Shown here in pieces: positions 8,642-17,695 of a DNA stretch of 64,000 bases. A program made the translations under genes and the position numbers. The DNA lies in contig JBEKRQ010000002.1 in NCBI GenBank assembly GCA_049517655.1, positions 124,001 through 188,000 on the forward strand, given 5' to 3'. Under the pieces are notes generated by a model. It ran no database searches and was not told the origin of the DNA. It saw nothing but the letters and a program-made list of their open reading frames with translations. The stretch's first letter is position 1, and the number at the start of each line of letters is the position of its first letter. Source of the stretch: UBA11358 sp049517655 (GTDB lineage: Bacteria > Verrucomicrobiota > Verrucomicrobiia > Limisphaerales > UBA11358).

Positions 8642-9184
8642 TCAGTGCCCGGTTTTGACCTGTGAGAAGGCGACGATGAGCAAAACAATAATGACGAGAA
8701 TGACAACGCCGGCGAAAATCCAGAAATAGATGCCGATCTGATTGCGCTTTTTGGAAAACGCCTTGTTGGCATCGAGAGCTACTGTGCGTTCGCCACCGCT
8801 TTCCAGATCGCTCAGGCTGACACCGCGCGGCGGCATGACCATGGTAGAATCCTTTTTCTTGACTGGCGGCGGGACAGATGCGGTTGGCGTTCCCGCAGTG
8901 CCGGTTTCGAGTTGCAATTCCACCTGGCCGAGCCGCAGGGTTTGTCCCGGTTTCAAAACGCCTTCAGTGATTTTTTCGCCATTGATGAACGTGCCATTTG
9001 TGGAATCCAAATCCTTTATGACCACATCGGCTCCGCGCAAGAGTACCTCGCAATGATGGCTGGAAATGGACTGCTCGGGAATTTGGAACATGTTATCCTC
9101 GACGCGCCCGATGGTGGTTTTGTCCACTTTTAATTCGTAGGCGCGACCGCTCTTGCCTTCAGTCTGGATAACAAGTTTGGCCAT
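8642..9184 (-). CDS. FHA-domain protein with C-terminal membrane anchor
   Basis: Residues 1-95 form a forkhead-associated domain that binds phosphothreonine peptides: TIGRVEDN, the SISSHHCEV core and DLDSTNGTFING are all present. A proline- and threonine-containing linker (about 95-145) leads to a single hydrophobic segment near the C-terminus (about 153-175, IYFWIFAGVVILVIIVLLIV), so the domain is probably tethered to the cytoplasmic face as a tail-anchored protein. This implies Ser/Thr kinase signalling, but no kinase or phosphatase is encoded in the window. The partner is unknown. It lies between the prepilin-like gene and carA on the same strand. Confidence 0.85.
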   Translation of the reverse strand: MAKLVIQTEGKSGRAYELKVDKTTIGRVEDNMFQIPEQSISSHHCEVLLRGADVVIKDLDSTNGTFINGEKITEGVLKPGQTLRLGQVELQLETGTAGTPTASVPPPVKKKDSTMVMPPRGVSLSDLESGGERTVALDANKAFSKKRNQIGIYFWIFAGVVILVIIVLLIVAFSQVKTGH

Positions 9185-9241
9185 AATTACGGTAAGCTGA
9201 TTATGACCACGACGCGGTTCAAGTCAAACGTAAATAAAAGC

Positions 9242-10402
9242 TCAATTTCGCCGTTCAATCATCGCGCGAAATCCAGCAAACAATGACGTTGAATCATGCG
9301 GGCCGGGCGAGGCTTCAGGGTGATATTGCACGCAAAAAACCGGCTTCGTTTTGTGCCTCATCCCTTCAACGGTCTGGTCGTTTAAATTGATTCGGTCAAC
9401 GAAAACGTCCGACGGCAAACTTTGGGGGTCAATGGCAAAACCGTGATTTTGCGCCGTGATTTCGACCTTGCCGGATTCCAAATCCTTCACCGGCTGATTC
9501 GCGCCATGATGACCGAACTTCAGTTTGAAGGTTTTCCCGCCGAATGCCTGGCCGAGAATCTGGAGGCCGAGGCAAATCCCGAAAATGGGAATACCGGTAT
9601 CCACGAGCGCTTTGACCTCGCGCACGATGTAGTCGAGCGCCGCCGGATCGCCGGGACCGTTCGAGAGAAAAATGCCCGCCGGTTTATATTTGAGCGCGTC
9701 GGCGGCAGACGCGGTGGCTGGCAATACCTGCACCGCGAAACCGTGCTGCCTCAACCGGCGCAGGATGTTGTATTTCAGTCCGTAATCGAACGCAACGATG
9801 GGAATATCCGCCGGCGGCAACGGGTCGCGCACACCGCGGGGTTCAATCAGCGTGTTGCCGGAGACGAGCTTGAAGTTCGCGCTTTGCCCGTCCCTTTCGT
9901 CCCAGCGAAATGCTTTCTTGTGCATGACTTCCCTGACGTAATCCACACCGACCAATCCCGGCCAGTTTTTCGCGCGCGAAACCGCTTCGGCGTCTGAAAT
10001 TTCCTCTGTCGAAATAAAACCGTTGAGCGCGCCCCGCACACGAAGTTTTTTGGTCAACGCGCGGGTGTCCACGCCTTGAATGCCGGGAATCCCGTTTTTT
10101 TCCAGGTATTCCGCGAGCGAAAAATCCGCACGCCAATTGCTGACAACGGGCGAAAGTTCCCGGATGACGAACCCGGCAACATGGGGCTGCCACGATTCAA
10201 CGTCCACCGCATTGACGCCATAATTACCGATGAGCGGATAGGTCATCGTAACGATCTGGGCTTTGTAGGAGGGGTCGGTGAGGATTTCCTGATAGCCGGT
10301 CATCGAAGTGTTGAAGCAGACTTCGCCACACGCGGACGCGCGTGCGCCAAAACCATGCCCGTGAAATACGGAACCGTCTTCAAGTGCCAGAATCGCTTTC
10401 AT
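9242..10402 (-). CDS. carA: Carbamoyl-phosphate synthase small subunit
   Basis: Glutaminase subunit that supplies ammonia to CarB for carbamoyl phosphate in pyrimidine and arginine synthesis. At 386 residues it has the normal length. The N-terminal domain shows ALEDGSVFHGHGFGA and MTGYQEILTDPSY; the class I amidotransferase domain has the nucleophile motif FGICLGLQILGQAFGG and the catalytic His-Glu in VQYHPEASPGPHD. It is 67 bases downstream of pyrC on the same strand, so both likely belong to one pyrimidine operon. carB is not in the window. Confidence 0.96.
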   Translation of the reverse strand: MKAILALEDGSVFHGHGFGARASACGEVCFNTSMTGYQEILTDPSYKAQIVTMTYPLIGNYGVNAVDVESWQPHVAGFVIRELSPVVSNWRADFSLAEYLEKNGIPGIQGVDTRALTKKLRVRGALNGFISTEEISDAEAVSRAKNWPGLVGVDYVREVMHKKAFRWDERDGQSANFKLVSGNTLIEPRGVRDPLPPADIPIVAFDYGLKYNILRRLRQHGFAVQVLPATASAADALKYKPAGIFLSNGPGDPAALDYIVREVKALVDTGIPIFGICLGLQILGQAFGGKTFKLKFGHHGANQPVKDLESGKVEITAQNHGFAIDPQSLPSDVFVDRINLNDQTVEGMRHKTKPVFCVQYHPEASPGPHDSTSLFAGFRAMIERRN

Positions 10403-10469
10403 TTCCAGTCAACGACCGCGCGCGATGCTAGGCGAGTGACGAAACGGGTCAAGCGTGAAGCGGAATTTT

Positions 10470-11852
10470 TCACACAGCAACCGCTTCGGCTTGTTCAGAC
10501 CGAACCAGCTTGCCGCCGACAATTGTTGCCACCGCTTTACCTTTTAGCTTCCAGCCAAAGAACGGGCTGTTTTTCGATTTGCTCGCCGATTCTTCCACAC
10601 GAAAAACCCATTCGCGGTCAGGATCGAACACCGTCACGTCCGCGTCCGTGCCAATGCTCAACGTGCCTTTTCCCAAATTCAGCAGGCGCGCCGGATTGAC
10701 AGTGAATTTCGCAATCAAGTCCGGCAGCGAAACCCGTTTGGCGTGAACCAATTGCATCAGCGCAAGCGCCAGTTCGGTTTCCAGTCCGGTGACACCGAAC
10801 GGCGCATAATCAAATTCGACTTCCTTTTCGTAATCGCAATGTGGCGCGTGGTCGCTGCACAGAATTTCAATCGTCCCATCAGCCAGTCCTTCGAGAATCG
10901 CCTCGCGGTCGCGCGCGGAACGCAACGGCGGATTCATTTTGAAATTCGTGTCGTAGGCGGGCCATTCCGGGAGCTCATCTTGGAACCCCGCCAGAGTTTC
11001 CCCGTCATTGGCCCAAAATCTTGCACCGCCGGCAACGGCCGCGTCCGTGAGCGTGAAGTGATGCGGGCACGCCTCCCCGGAAATGGGCACGCCGCGTTTT
11101 TTCGCTTCGCGCAGCAACTGCACGCTGCCTGCCGCGCTCAAGTGCTGGCAATGGACGCGCGCGCCGGTGAGTCCGGCCAGCAAAATATTCCGCGCGACAA
11201 TCATTTCCTCGCCCGCCGACGGCCAGCCGCGCAGGCCGAGCACCGTGCTCCAATAACCTTCGTGCATCACGCCGTCGGTCACGAGCGAGTAATCCTGACA
11301 ATGATCCATCACCGGCAGACCGAACATTTTTGCGTATTCACACGCCCGACGCATGAGTTCGTTGTTTTGCACGCAGTGGCCGTCGTCAGTGATGGCCACG
11401 ACGCCGGCGCGTTTCAAACCGCCGATGGGTGCGAGTTCTTCGCCCGCGATATTTTTTGTGATGGCGCCGGCGACGAACACGTTGACGAGACCTTCGCGCG
11501 CGGCGTGTTCGTGAATCAGCGCGACGGTACCGGCGTTGTCAATCGTCGGCGACGTGTTGGGCATGCAAACAACCGAAGTGAAGCCGCCATGCGCGGCGGC
11601 AGCGGTGCCAGTGGCGAGATTTTCCTTGGCGGTCTGGCCCGGTTCGCGCAAATGAACGTGCAAGTCAATCAGGCCGGGACAAACGACAAGGCCATTCACG
11701 TTCATTCGTTCGGCGTTGCGGGGCGCTTTTTTCGCCGCATCCGCACCAACCGCCGCGATTTTGCCTTCTGAAATCAATACATCCATCTTTGCGTCGAGAC
11801 GGTTGGCCGGGTCCACGACACGTCCGCCGATAAGAAGGAGCAACGCTGCCAT
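10470..11852 (-). CDS. pyrC: Dihydroorotase
   Basis: Zinc amidohydrolase that cyclises carbamoyl aspartate to dihydroorotate (class I form). The start at 11850-11852 (MAALLLLIGGRVVDP) is preferred; upstream in-frame codons add a nonhomologous tail. 460 residues. Metal and substrate motifs are visible: GLIDLHVHLREPG, VVCMPNTSPTID, the ACPHHFTLTD histidines and CSDHAPHCDYEK with the catalytic Asp. Compared with common 425-430 residue forms it has a longer loop around GGARFWANDGETLAG. No PyrR-type RNA hairpin is apparent in the 110 bases upstream, unlike pyrR-pyrB elsewhere in the window. Confidence 0.93.
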   Translation of the reverse strand: MAALLLLIGGRVVDPANRLDAKMDVLISEGKIAAVGADAAKKAPRNAERMNVNGLVVCPGLIDLHVHLREPGQTAKENLATGTAAAAHGGFTSVVCMPNTSPTIDNAGTVALIHEHAAREGLVNVFVAGAITKNIAGEELAPIGGLKRAGVVAITDDGHCVQNNELMRRACEYAKMFGLPVMDHCQDYSLVTDGVMHEGYWSTVLGLRGWPSAGEEMIVARNILLAGLTGARVHCQHLSAAGSVQLLREAKKRGVPISGEACPHHFTLTDAAVAGGARFWANDGETLAGFQDELPEWPAYDTNFKMNPPLRSARDREAILEGLADGTIEILCSDHAPHCDYEKEVEFDYAPFGVTGLETELALALMQLVHAKRVSLPDLIAKFTVNPARLLNLGKGTLSIGTDADVTVFDPDREWVFRVEESASKSKNSPFFGWKLKGKAVATIVGGKLVRSEQAEAVAV

Positions 11853-11936
11853 GCGCGGCGACGATACACGGTGGGAATTGACAAGGCAAGTATGGACGTT
11901 ATGATGCTTTTGCTGCAAGTCTTGCGGGCTTGCCGC

Positions 11937-12033
11937 GTCAGCCTTCGCCCTTTGGGTTACGGCTCGACAAGCCGGTCGAGTTCGCTACGGTTTATAAGGT
12001 GTAGCGGGCTCGCCGCGCCGAAGCGCAGCGCAG
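11937..12033 (+). repeat. Degenerate hairpin-repeat sequence upstream of tRNA-Gly
   Basis: The stretch contains TTACGGCTCGACAAGCCGGTCGAG, TTCGCTACGG and TGTAGCGGGCTCGCCGCGCC, that is, pieces of GTAGC/GCTAC-ended twin-hairpin elements but without a clean full copy. It separates pyrC from tRNA-Gly and runs straight into the first base of the tRNA. A promoter for the tRNA must be here but could not be picked out. Confidence 0.35.
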
Positions 12034-12107
12034 GCGGGCGTAGTTCAGTGGTAGAACGGAAGCCTTCCAAGCTTCACATGAGGGTTCGATTCCCTTCGCC
12101 CGCTCCA
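12034..12107 (+). tRNA. tRNA-Gly (anticodon UCC)
   Basis: Cloverleaf read by eye: acceptor GCGGGCG pairs with CGCCCGC, the D-arm has TAGTTCAGTGGTAGAAC, the anticodon stem GAAGC/GCTTC holds loop CTTCCAA with anticodon TCC, and the T-arm is GAGGGTTCGATTCCCTT. The discriminator base is T and CCA is encoded (12105-12107). Confidence 0.95.
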
Positions 12108-12110
12108 GTT

Positions 12111-12920
12111 TCAGTTCCCAACGTGATAAAGTGCCCTGTCAGCATCACTTATACACCAGAGGTTGAGCGGGTTTAAAGAAGTGGGATAATTCAAAAAACG
12201 CGAACTGCCATCCATGAAAGTGTAATTGGAACCACCAGAATTGGAACCGGGCGTGCCACAACCGTGGCGGCTTTGTTCGGCTATGTTAGCGAGATCGTTT
12301 CCAATAACGATTGGATTGCTGGGATCAGGTTCAAGTGTGTCCATATAATAATCACCTGCGGTGGTTTGTTTTTCGCCAAATATAATGGTGTCCGACGGAC
12401 GGAATATAACGTTTTCCTTCATTATGTTTGTAAACATGAAACTTTGAAGCGAGCCCCAATCCGTGATGCCGGAGATGCCGGAAAAATAATCGTTGAAGCC
12501 GTTGATTATATAACTGCGCGGCGCGGCGTCACCTGGATAGGTGATTGAGTTTGTTTCCCATGTCATCGGAGTTCCTGGACCGTCGCTGGGGCAACGGAGC
12601 AGGTTCACTTTTCCCCCATAATCATCGTAAAGTTGTTGCGGCCAGCGTCCTTGGATGGCGCGTTGCGGCAATTTCCCGTCGTTATCGTCCACGTTCATCT
12701 TGAAAGCATACCCAATTTCATGGAGATTATTCAGACACGCGATGCGCCTGCCGGCTTCCTTGGCGCAAGCCAAAGAGGGCAGGAGCATGGCCGCCAAAAT
12801 CCCAATAATGGCAATGACAACGAGCAGCTCAATCAGTGTAAAAGCAATCCCTCCCAACCGCTTGTGTCCGGTTGGTTTAAGGCTTGCCAATTGCTCAAAG
12901 GCTTTTAATTTCACAACCAT
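12111..12920 (-). CDS. Prepilin-like protein (DUF1559-type)
   Basis: A 269-residue protein with a pilin-type signal: a 26-residue leader ending GGIA, then FTLIELLVVIAIIGILAAML, the very common Verrucomicrobia form. The body shows ACLNNLHEIGYAFKMNVDDN (the CXXNLXQIGXAXXXYXXDN-like block) and a late RHG...NYTFMDGSSRFL that corresponds to the H-X9-DG motif with an enlarged spacer. Envelope or secretion-apparatus associated; exact role unknown. Its stop is four bases from the 3' end of tRNA-Gly, the two being convergent, and no terminator separates them. Confidence 0.82.
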   Translation of the reverse strand: MVVKLKAFEQLASLKPTGHKRLGGIAFTLIELLVVIAIIGILAAMLLPSLACAKEAGRRIACLNNLHEIGYAFKMNVDDNDGKLPQRAIQGRWPQQLYDDYGGKVNLLRCPSDGPGTPMTWETNSITYPGDAAPRSYIINGFNDYFSGISGITDWGSLQSFMFTNIMKENVIFRPSDTIIFGEKQTTAGDYYMDTLEPDPSNPIVIGNDLANIAEQSRHGCGTPGSNSGGSNYTFMDGSSRFLNYPTSLNPLNLWCISDADRALYHVGN

Positions 12921-12947
12921 TCAATCTGTTCCTACGCTAGTGGATTT

Positions 12948-13403
12948 ATGGAAAAAAGACAATGGTTTCTCTGCGCCGTCACTATTGCGCTTGCTGGTCT
13001 CTACATCTGCTTTTTCACCGATTGGTTCAAACCAACAATCGTTCACATTTCTCATACCATGCGTCCGATTCCGTTGCGTTCTTCCCGGGGTGCGACGGTG
13101 ACCGCCGTGGTCTTCGGACTTGACCGTTATTACAGGTTAACCGAGGTAAAAGTCGTTCCGTTGGCCGAATGGCAAACCAATCAATCGGTCCTCCCACTCT
13201 GGCATTTGATTTCCGGCTCCAAATCCAGGCCGACAAAATTTTTCCTTTACGGCCAGAACATCGACCGCATGAAACCCGCCGTGCCCGGGGTGCATCCCAA
13301 ACCGCTTGAGACCAATGTCGTTTATCGTCTTTTTCTCGTTGCTGGTTCTGTCAATGGCCAGCACGACTTTCAAATCGGCGGAAGACGGGTCGCTGGGAAA
13401 TAA
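12948..13403 (+). CDS. Hypothetical membrane-anchored protein
   Basis: 151 residues with one N-terminal hydrophobic segment (about 6-24, WFLCAVTIALAGLYICFF) and a hydrophilic remainder probably outside the inner membrane. I recognise no family. It contains RGATVTAVVFGLDRYYRLTE and ends in a basic GGRRVAGK. It is divergent from the prepilin-like gene (27-base gap) and convergent with the opp operon. The continuous frame and base composition at third positions look like real coding sequence, though a function cannot be suggested. Confidence 0.6.
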   Translation: MEKRQWFLCAVTIALAGLYICFFTDWFKPTIVHISHTMRPIPLRSSRGATVTAVVFGLDRYYRLTEVKVVPLAEWQTNQSVLPLWHLISGSKSRPTKFFLYGQNIDRMKPAVPGVHPKPLETNVVYRLFLVAGSVNGQHDFQIGGRRVAGK

Positions 13404-13422
13404 ATTCTGAATTCCAAGCGGT

Positions 13423-14430
13423 TTACCGGATGGCGGAAGTGCGTTGCGCGTCGATCTTCGTCCCGGCAAAATGGCAGGATGCCCAATGTTTTTTTTGAAC
13501 TTCCCGTGATTCCGGAAATTCATCTTTACAGCGCGGTAATTGCGCAATCGGACAACGCGGATGAAATGGACAGCCGCCCGGCGGATGAATCGGCGACGGC
13601 ACGTCCCCCGGCAAAACGATTCGCCGACGCTTTGTGTCGGGATCCACTTCCGGCACGGCGGAAATCAACGCCTGCGTGTAGGGATGCAGCGGCTCGCGGA
13701 TGAGCGTTTTGGCCTCCGCCGTCTCGACGATTTTGCCAAGATACATTACCACTACACGGCGGCTGATGTGCTCGACCACCGCAAGGTCGTGCGCGATGAA
13801 GAGATACGCGATGCCGCGCTGCTGCTGCAAATCGCAGAGCAGATTGATGATTTGCGCCTGCACTGAAACGTCGAGCGCGCCCACCGGTTCGTCGCAAATG
13901 ATCAACTTCGGTTCGACCGCCAGCGCGCGCGCGATGCCAATACGCTGGCGCTGTCCGCCGCTGAATTCATGCGGATACCGCTGCGCGTAAATCGGGTCGA
14001 GACCGACAGCTTCGAGCAACTCGGCAATGCGTTTTTGCCGGGCGGATTTGCTGTCGGTCAATTTGTGGATGTCGAGTGCCTCGCCGACGATTTGCTCGAC
14101 CGTCATGCGCGGATTGAGCGAACCATAGGGGTCTTGGAAAATCATCTGGAACTTGCGCCGCCGCGCGCGCAATTCCGCGCCGCCCATTTGCGTGATGTCC
14201 TCGCTGTCGAACAAAACGCTGCCCGCCGTCGGCTCGACCAGTCGCACGATGGCGCGGCCAAGCGTCGTCTTGCCGCAACCGCTTTCGCCCACCAATCCGA
14301 GCGTTTCGCCCGGCGCGATGGCAAAGCTCACGTTGTCCACCGCCTTCACGAATTCGCGGACGCGGCTGAACATCCCGTGCTTCACGGGAAAATGCACTTT
14401 CAAATTTTTGACTTCGAGTAGCGCGCTCAT
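13423..14430 (-). CDS. oppF: Oligopeptide/dipeptide ABC transporter ATPase (OppF/DppF type)
   Basis: One of the two ATP-binding subunits of a peptide importer. Walker A is LVGESGCGKTTLGRA, the ABC signature HEFSGGQRQRIGIARAL and Walker B KLIICDEPVGALDVSVQAQ. The C-terminal extension typical of the Opp/Dpp class is present with HPYTQALISAVPEVDP and CPFHPRCP, a Cys cluster that binds an iron-sulfur cluster in several members of the class. 335 residues. It is the last gene of the minus-strand oppB-C-D-F run and begins 10 bases after oppD ends. Confidence 0.93.
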   Translation of the reverse strand: MSALLEVKNLKVHFPVKHGMFSRVREFVKAVDNVSFAIAPGETLGLVGESGCGKTTLGRAIVRLVEPTAGSVLFDSEDITQMGGAELRARRRKFQMIFQDPYGSLNPRMTVEQIVGEALDIHKLTDSKSARQKRIAELLEAVGLDPIYAQRYPHEFSGGQRQRIGIARALAVEPKLIICDEPVGALDVSVQAQIINLLCDLQQQRGIAYLFIAHDLAVVEHISRRVVVMYLGKIVETAEAKTLIREPLHPYTQALISAVPEVDPDTKRRRIVLPGDVPSPIHPPGGCPFHPRCPIAQLPRCKDEFPESREVQKKHWASCHFAGTKIDAQRTSAIR

Positions 14431-14440
14431 GGAAAATTTT

Positions 14441-15409
<969 letters not shown>

Positions 15410-15410
15410 A

Positions 15411-15492
15411 AAAGGCAGAAGGCAGAATGAAAAATGAAGAAATTCATCTTCGCCATGATGTTTTGTTTTTTTGCATTCTTCATTCTTAATTC
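15411..15492 (+). repeat. Heptamer repeat tract between oppC and oppD
   Basis: The tract reads AAAGGCAGAAGGCAGAATG, then an AT-rich centre, then TTCTTCATTCTTAATTCTTC. AGGCAGA occurs twice in tandem and TTCTTCA/TTCTTAA three times, all with a 7-base period, like the tracts at 6590, 22053 and 60919. No gene is present. Confidence 0.5.
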
Positions 15493-15493
15493 T

Positions 15494-16582
15494 TCATTGC
15501 GCTTTTGTGTCCGCAGCGTCTCTTAGCCCATCGCCGAGGAAGTTGAAAGCGAGAACAGTGATGAAAATCGCCGCGCCAGGCGCCAGCAACCACGGAAAAT
15601 TCCGCAAATACTCGGTGTTTTGCGCTGCGGTCAGCATGTTGCCCCAGCTCGCGCTGGGTTCCTGAATGCCCACGCCGAGAAAGCTCAACACGACTTCGCC
15701 CAGAATGTAATACGGCACACTCAACGTCGCGGCGACGATGACATATGAAAATGTGTTCGGCAAAATGTGACGCACGATGATTTTCAGGTGCGATTGTCCC
15801 AACGCACGCGCCGCGAGGACGAATTGCTGTTCGCGCAGCGACAGCGCCATGCCGCGAATCACCCGCGCCATGCTCGCCCAGCCGATAAAGCTCAAAATGA
15901 TTACAATCATCGCATAAACCTGCGCCGAACTCATTCCGGGCGGGAACGTCGCGCGCAGCGAAATGATGAGATACAGCGCGGGGATGGACATGATCAATTC
16001 GCACAGCCGCATGATGACCGTGTCGGTCCTGCCGCTGAAATAGCCGGAAATGCCGCCAATGATCATGCCGAACGTGAACGACAGCAAAATGCCGATGACG
16101 CCAATCGAAAGTGAAATTTGCGAGCCGTAAAGCAAGCGCGAAAAAACATCGCGTCCGAACTGATCCGTGCCCAGGAGATAAACTGGATGCTGGCCGTCGC
16201 CGGCGCCGAACAAATGAATCATGGTCGGAATGAAGCCGAACAATTTGTATTCGTCACCGCGAACGAAGAAGTGAATCGGCTTCATATCATTCGCAACCGC
16301 GCGATAAACAAAATCCCCCTGTTCCTGCTGGTAACGCGGCACGGCCAGATGAAATCCCTCCAGTCCAGGCCGCGTTGGTGGATGGAAAAAGCGGTCGCGA
16401 TCCTGCCGGTCATAACTGTAAGGCGCGATGAAACCGGCGAGCAGTGCCACGAGATAAAGCACAATCAAAACCACGCCGCCGGCCATTGCGATGTGGCGGC
16501 TTTTCAATCGCCGCCAGAACAATTGCCACGGTGACAGCGGCTGCTGTTTAGTCGAATTTTGCGTTGGCGCGGTTGGTTCCAT
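15494..16582 (-). CDS. oppC: Oligopeptide/dipeptide ABC transporter permease (OppC type)
   Basis: Inner-membrane permease of 362 residues with an N-terminal helix (about 34-54), a large periplasmic insertion (about 55-150) and five further helices. The diagnostic block LLGTDQFGRDVFSRLLYGSQ precedes helix 2 and the ATPase-coupling EAA-type loop reads VLAARALGQSHLKIIVRHIL. The periplasmic insert containing RYQQEQGDFVYRAVANDM and HFFVRGDEYKLFGF is longer than in E. coli OppC and is seen in DppC-like proteins of some other phyla. Its start codon touches the stop of oppB, which implies translational coupling. Confidence 0.93.
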   Translation of the reverse strand: MEPTAPTQNSTKQQPLSPWQLFWRRLKSRHIAMAGGVVLIVLYLVALLAGFIAPYSYDRQDRDRFFHPPTRPGLEGFHLAVPRYQQEQGDFVYRAVANDMKPIHFFVRGDEYKLFGFIPTMIHLFGAGDGQHPVYLLGTDQFGRDVFSRLLYGSQISLSIGVIGILLSFTFGMIIGGISGYFSGRTDTVIMRLCELIMSIPALYLIISLRATFPPGMSSAQVYAMIVIILSFIGWASMARVIRGMALSLREQQFVLAARALGQSHLKIIVRHILPNTFSYVIVAATLSVPYYILGEVVLSFLGVGIQEPSASWGNMLTAAQNTEYLRNFPWLLAPGAAIFITVLAFNFLGDGLRDAADTKAQ

Positions 16583-17548
16583 TTATTTAAGTCGGATGCG
16601 CGGGTCGCTCCAGGCGAGCAGCAAGTCCGCGATGAAATTCCCGATCACCAGCAGCCCGGTGGCCATGACCACGCAGTCCACGACGAGATAAGAATCCTTG
16701 GCGAAGAACGCTTCCATCGTCAGTCGTCCGAGGCCTGGCCACGCCATGATGTTTTCCACGATGAACGCGCCACTCAACAACGCGGCAAGCGAATAACCAA
16801 AAATGGTTAGCAGCGGATTGATGGCGTTGCGGAGCGCATGTTTGTAAATCACCCAGCCTTCGCCGAGGCCGCGCGCGCGGGCGGCGGTGACGTATTCGGC
16901 ACGCAGCGTGTCGAGCAAATTGGAGCGCATCTGGCGCATGATGCCGGCCCAGTCGGCGGCGGCGAGCACGAGCGCCGGCAAAATGAGGTGATGCGCGCGA
17001 TCCCAAAACTGCCCCGTCGGTGACATCAAATCGTGCAACGGACTTTGCGCGCCGCCGACGGGAAACCAGCCGGTGGCCGCCGCGAACCACAACGCCAGCA
17101 GTGACAGCAACACGTCGGGAACGGACAAGCCGACGAACGCAGCCAGCGAACAGCCCCGATCAATCCACGAATCTCTTTTGACCGCCGCCCAAATTCCGAG
17201 TGGCACCGCCACACCCCACGCAATGATCATGGCAAAAAATGAAAGCAAAAAAGTGTTCCAAAGCCGTTCGACGATGAGTGCGGTGGCGGGAATATGGTAG
17301 GCCATGGAATAACCGAAGTCGCCATGCAAAATGCTTTTGAGCCAAAAGAAATATTGGACATACCACGGCTGATCGAGGTGAAACTGGGCCTTGAGGCGCA
17401 CAATGGTTTCCGGCGAGATTTGGGGATTTTGCAAAAGGGCGGTGAAGAAATCGCCCGGCGCCAGCGACATGAGCAGGAAAGTCAGCAACGACACGCCCAA
17501 CAGGAGCGGAATCATGTGCAACAACCGCTTGAAAACATAAGACCACAT
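16583..17548 (-). CDS. oppB: Oligopeptide/dipeptide ABC transporter permease (OppB type)
   Basis: The other permease: 321 residues from the ATG at 17546-17548 (MWSYVFKRLLHMIPLLLGVS), which fits the family start; an in-frame upstream start at 17608 would add an implausible hydrophilic tail. The family blocks are LAPGDFFTALLQNPQISPE, LKSILHGDFGYSM, the EAA-type loop TAARARGLGEGWVIYKHALRNAI and the ending WSDPRIRLK. First gene of the oppBCDF operon, divergent from oppA; the 147-base gap between them should hold both promoters, although no clear boxes could be read. Confidence 0.93.
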   Translation of the reverse strand: MWSYVFKRLLHMIPLLLGVSLLTFLLMSLAPGDFFTALLQNPQISPETIVRLKAQFHLDQPWYVQYFFWLKSILHGDFGYSMAYHIPATALIVERLWNTFLLSFFAMIIAWGVAVPLGIWAAVKRDSWIDRGCSLAAFVGLSVPDVLLSLLALWFAAATGWFPVGGAQSPLHDLMSPTGQFWDRAHHLILPALVLAAADWAGIMRQMRSNLLDTLRAEYVTAARARGLGEGWVIYKHALRNAINPLLTIFGYSLAALLSGAFIVENIMAWPGLGRLTMEAFFAKDSYLVVDCVVMATGLLVIGNFIADLLLAWSDPRIRLK

Positions 17549-17695
17549 CGCGTTTGGAAACGTGGCAAAAATTGTCCGCGTTTGGCGAGTGAATTTATGA
17601 ACAACCAACCAACAGAGAAACGGAGGATTGTTGAAATTCCCCGCTTTTGTTACTTTGTCGGTCCGTTGTTCAAATCATAAAACCGAAGTGAGTGT

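Noticed and set aside
11853..11960. PyrR-type hairpin upstream of pyrC
   Set aside because: No sequence resembling ARUCCNGNGAGGYU on the relevant strand.
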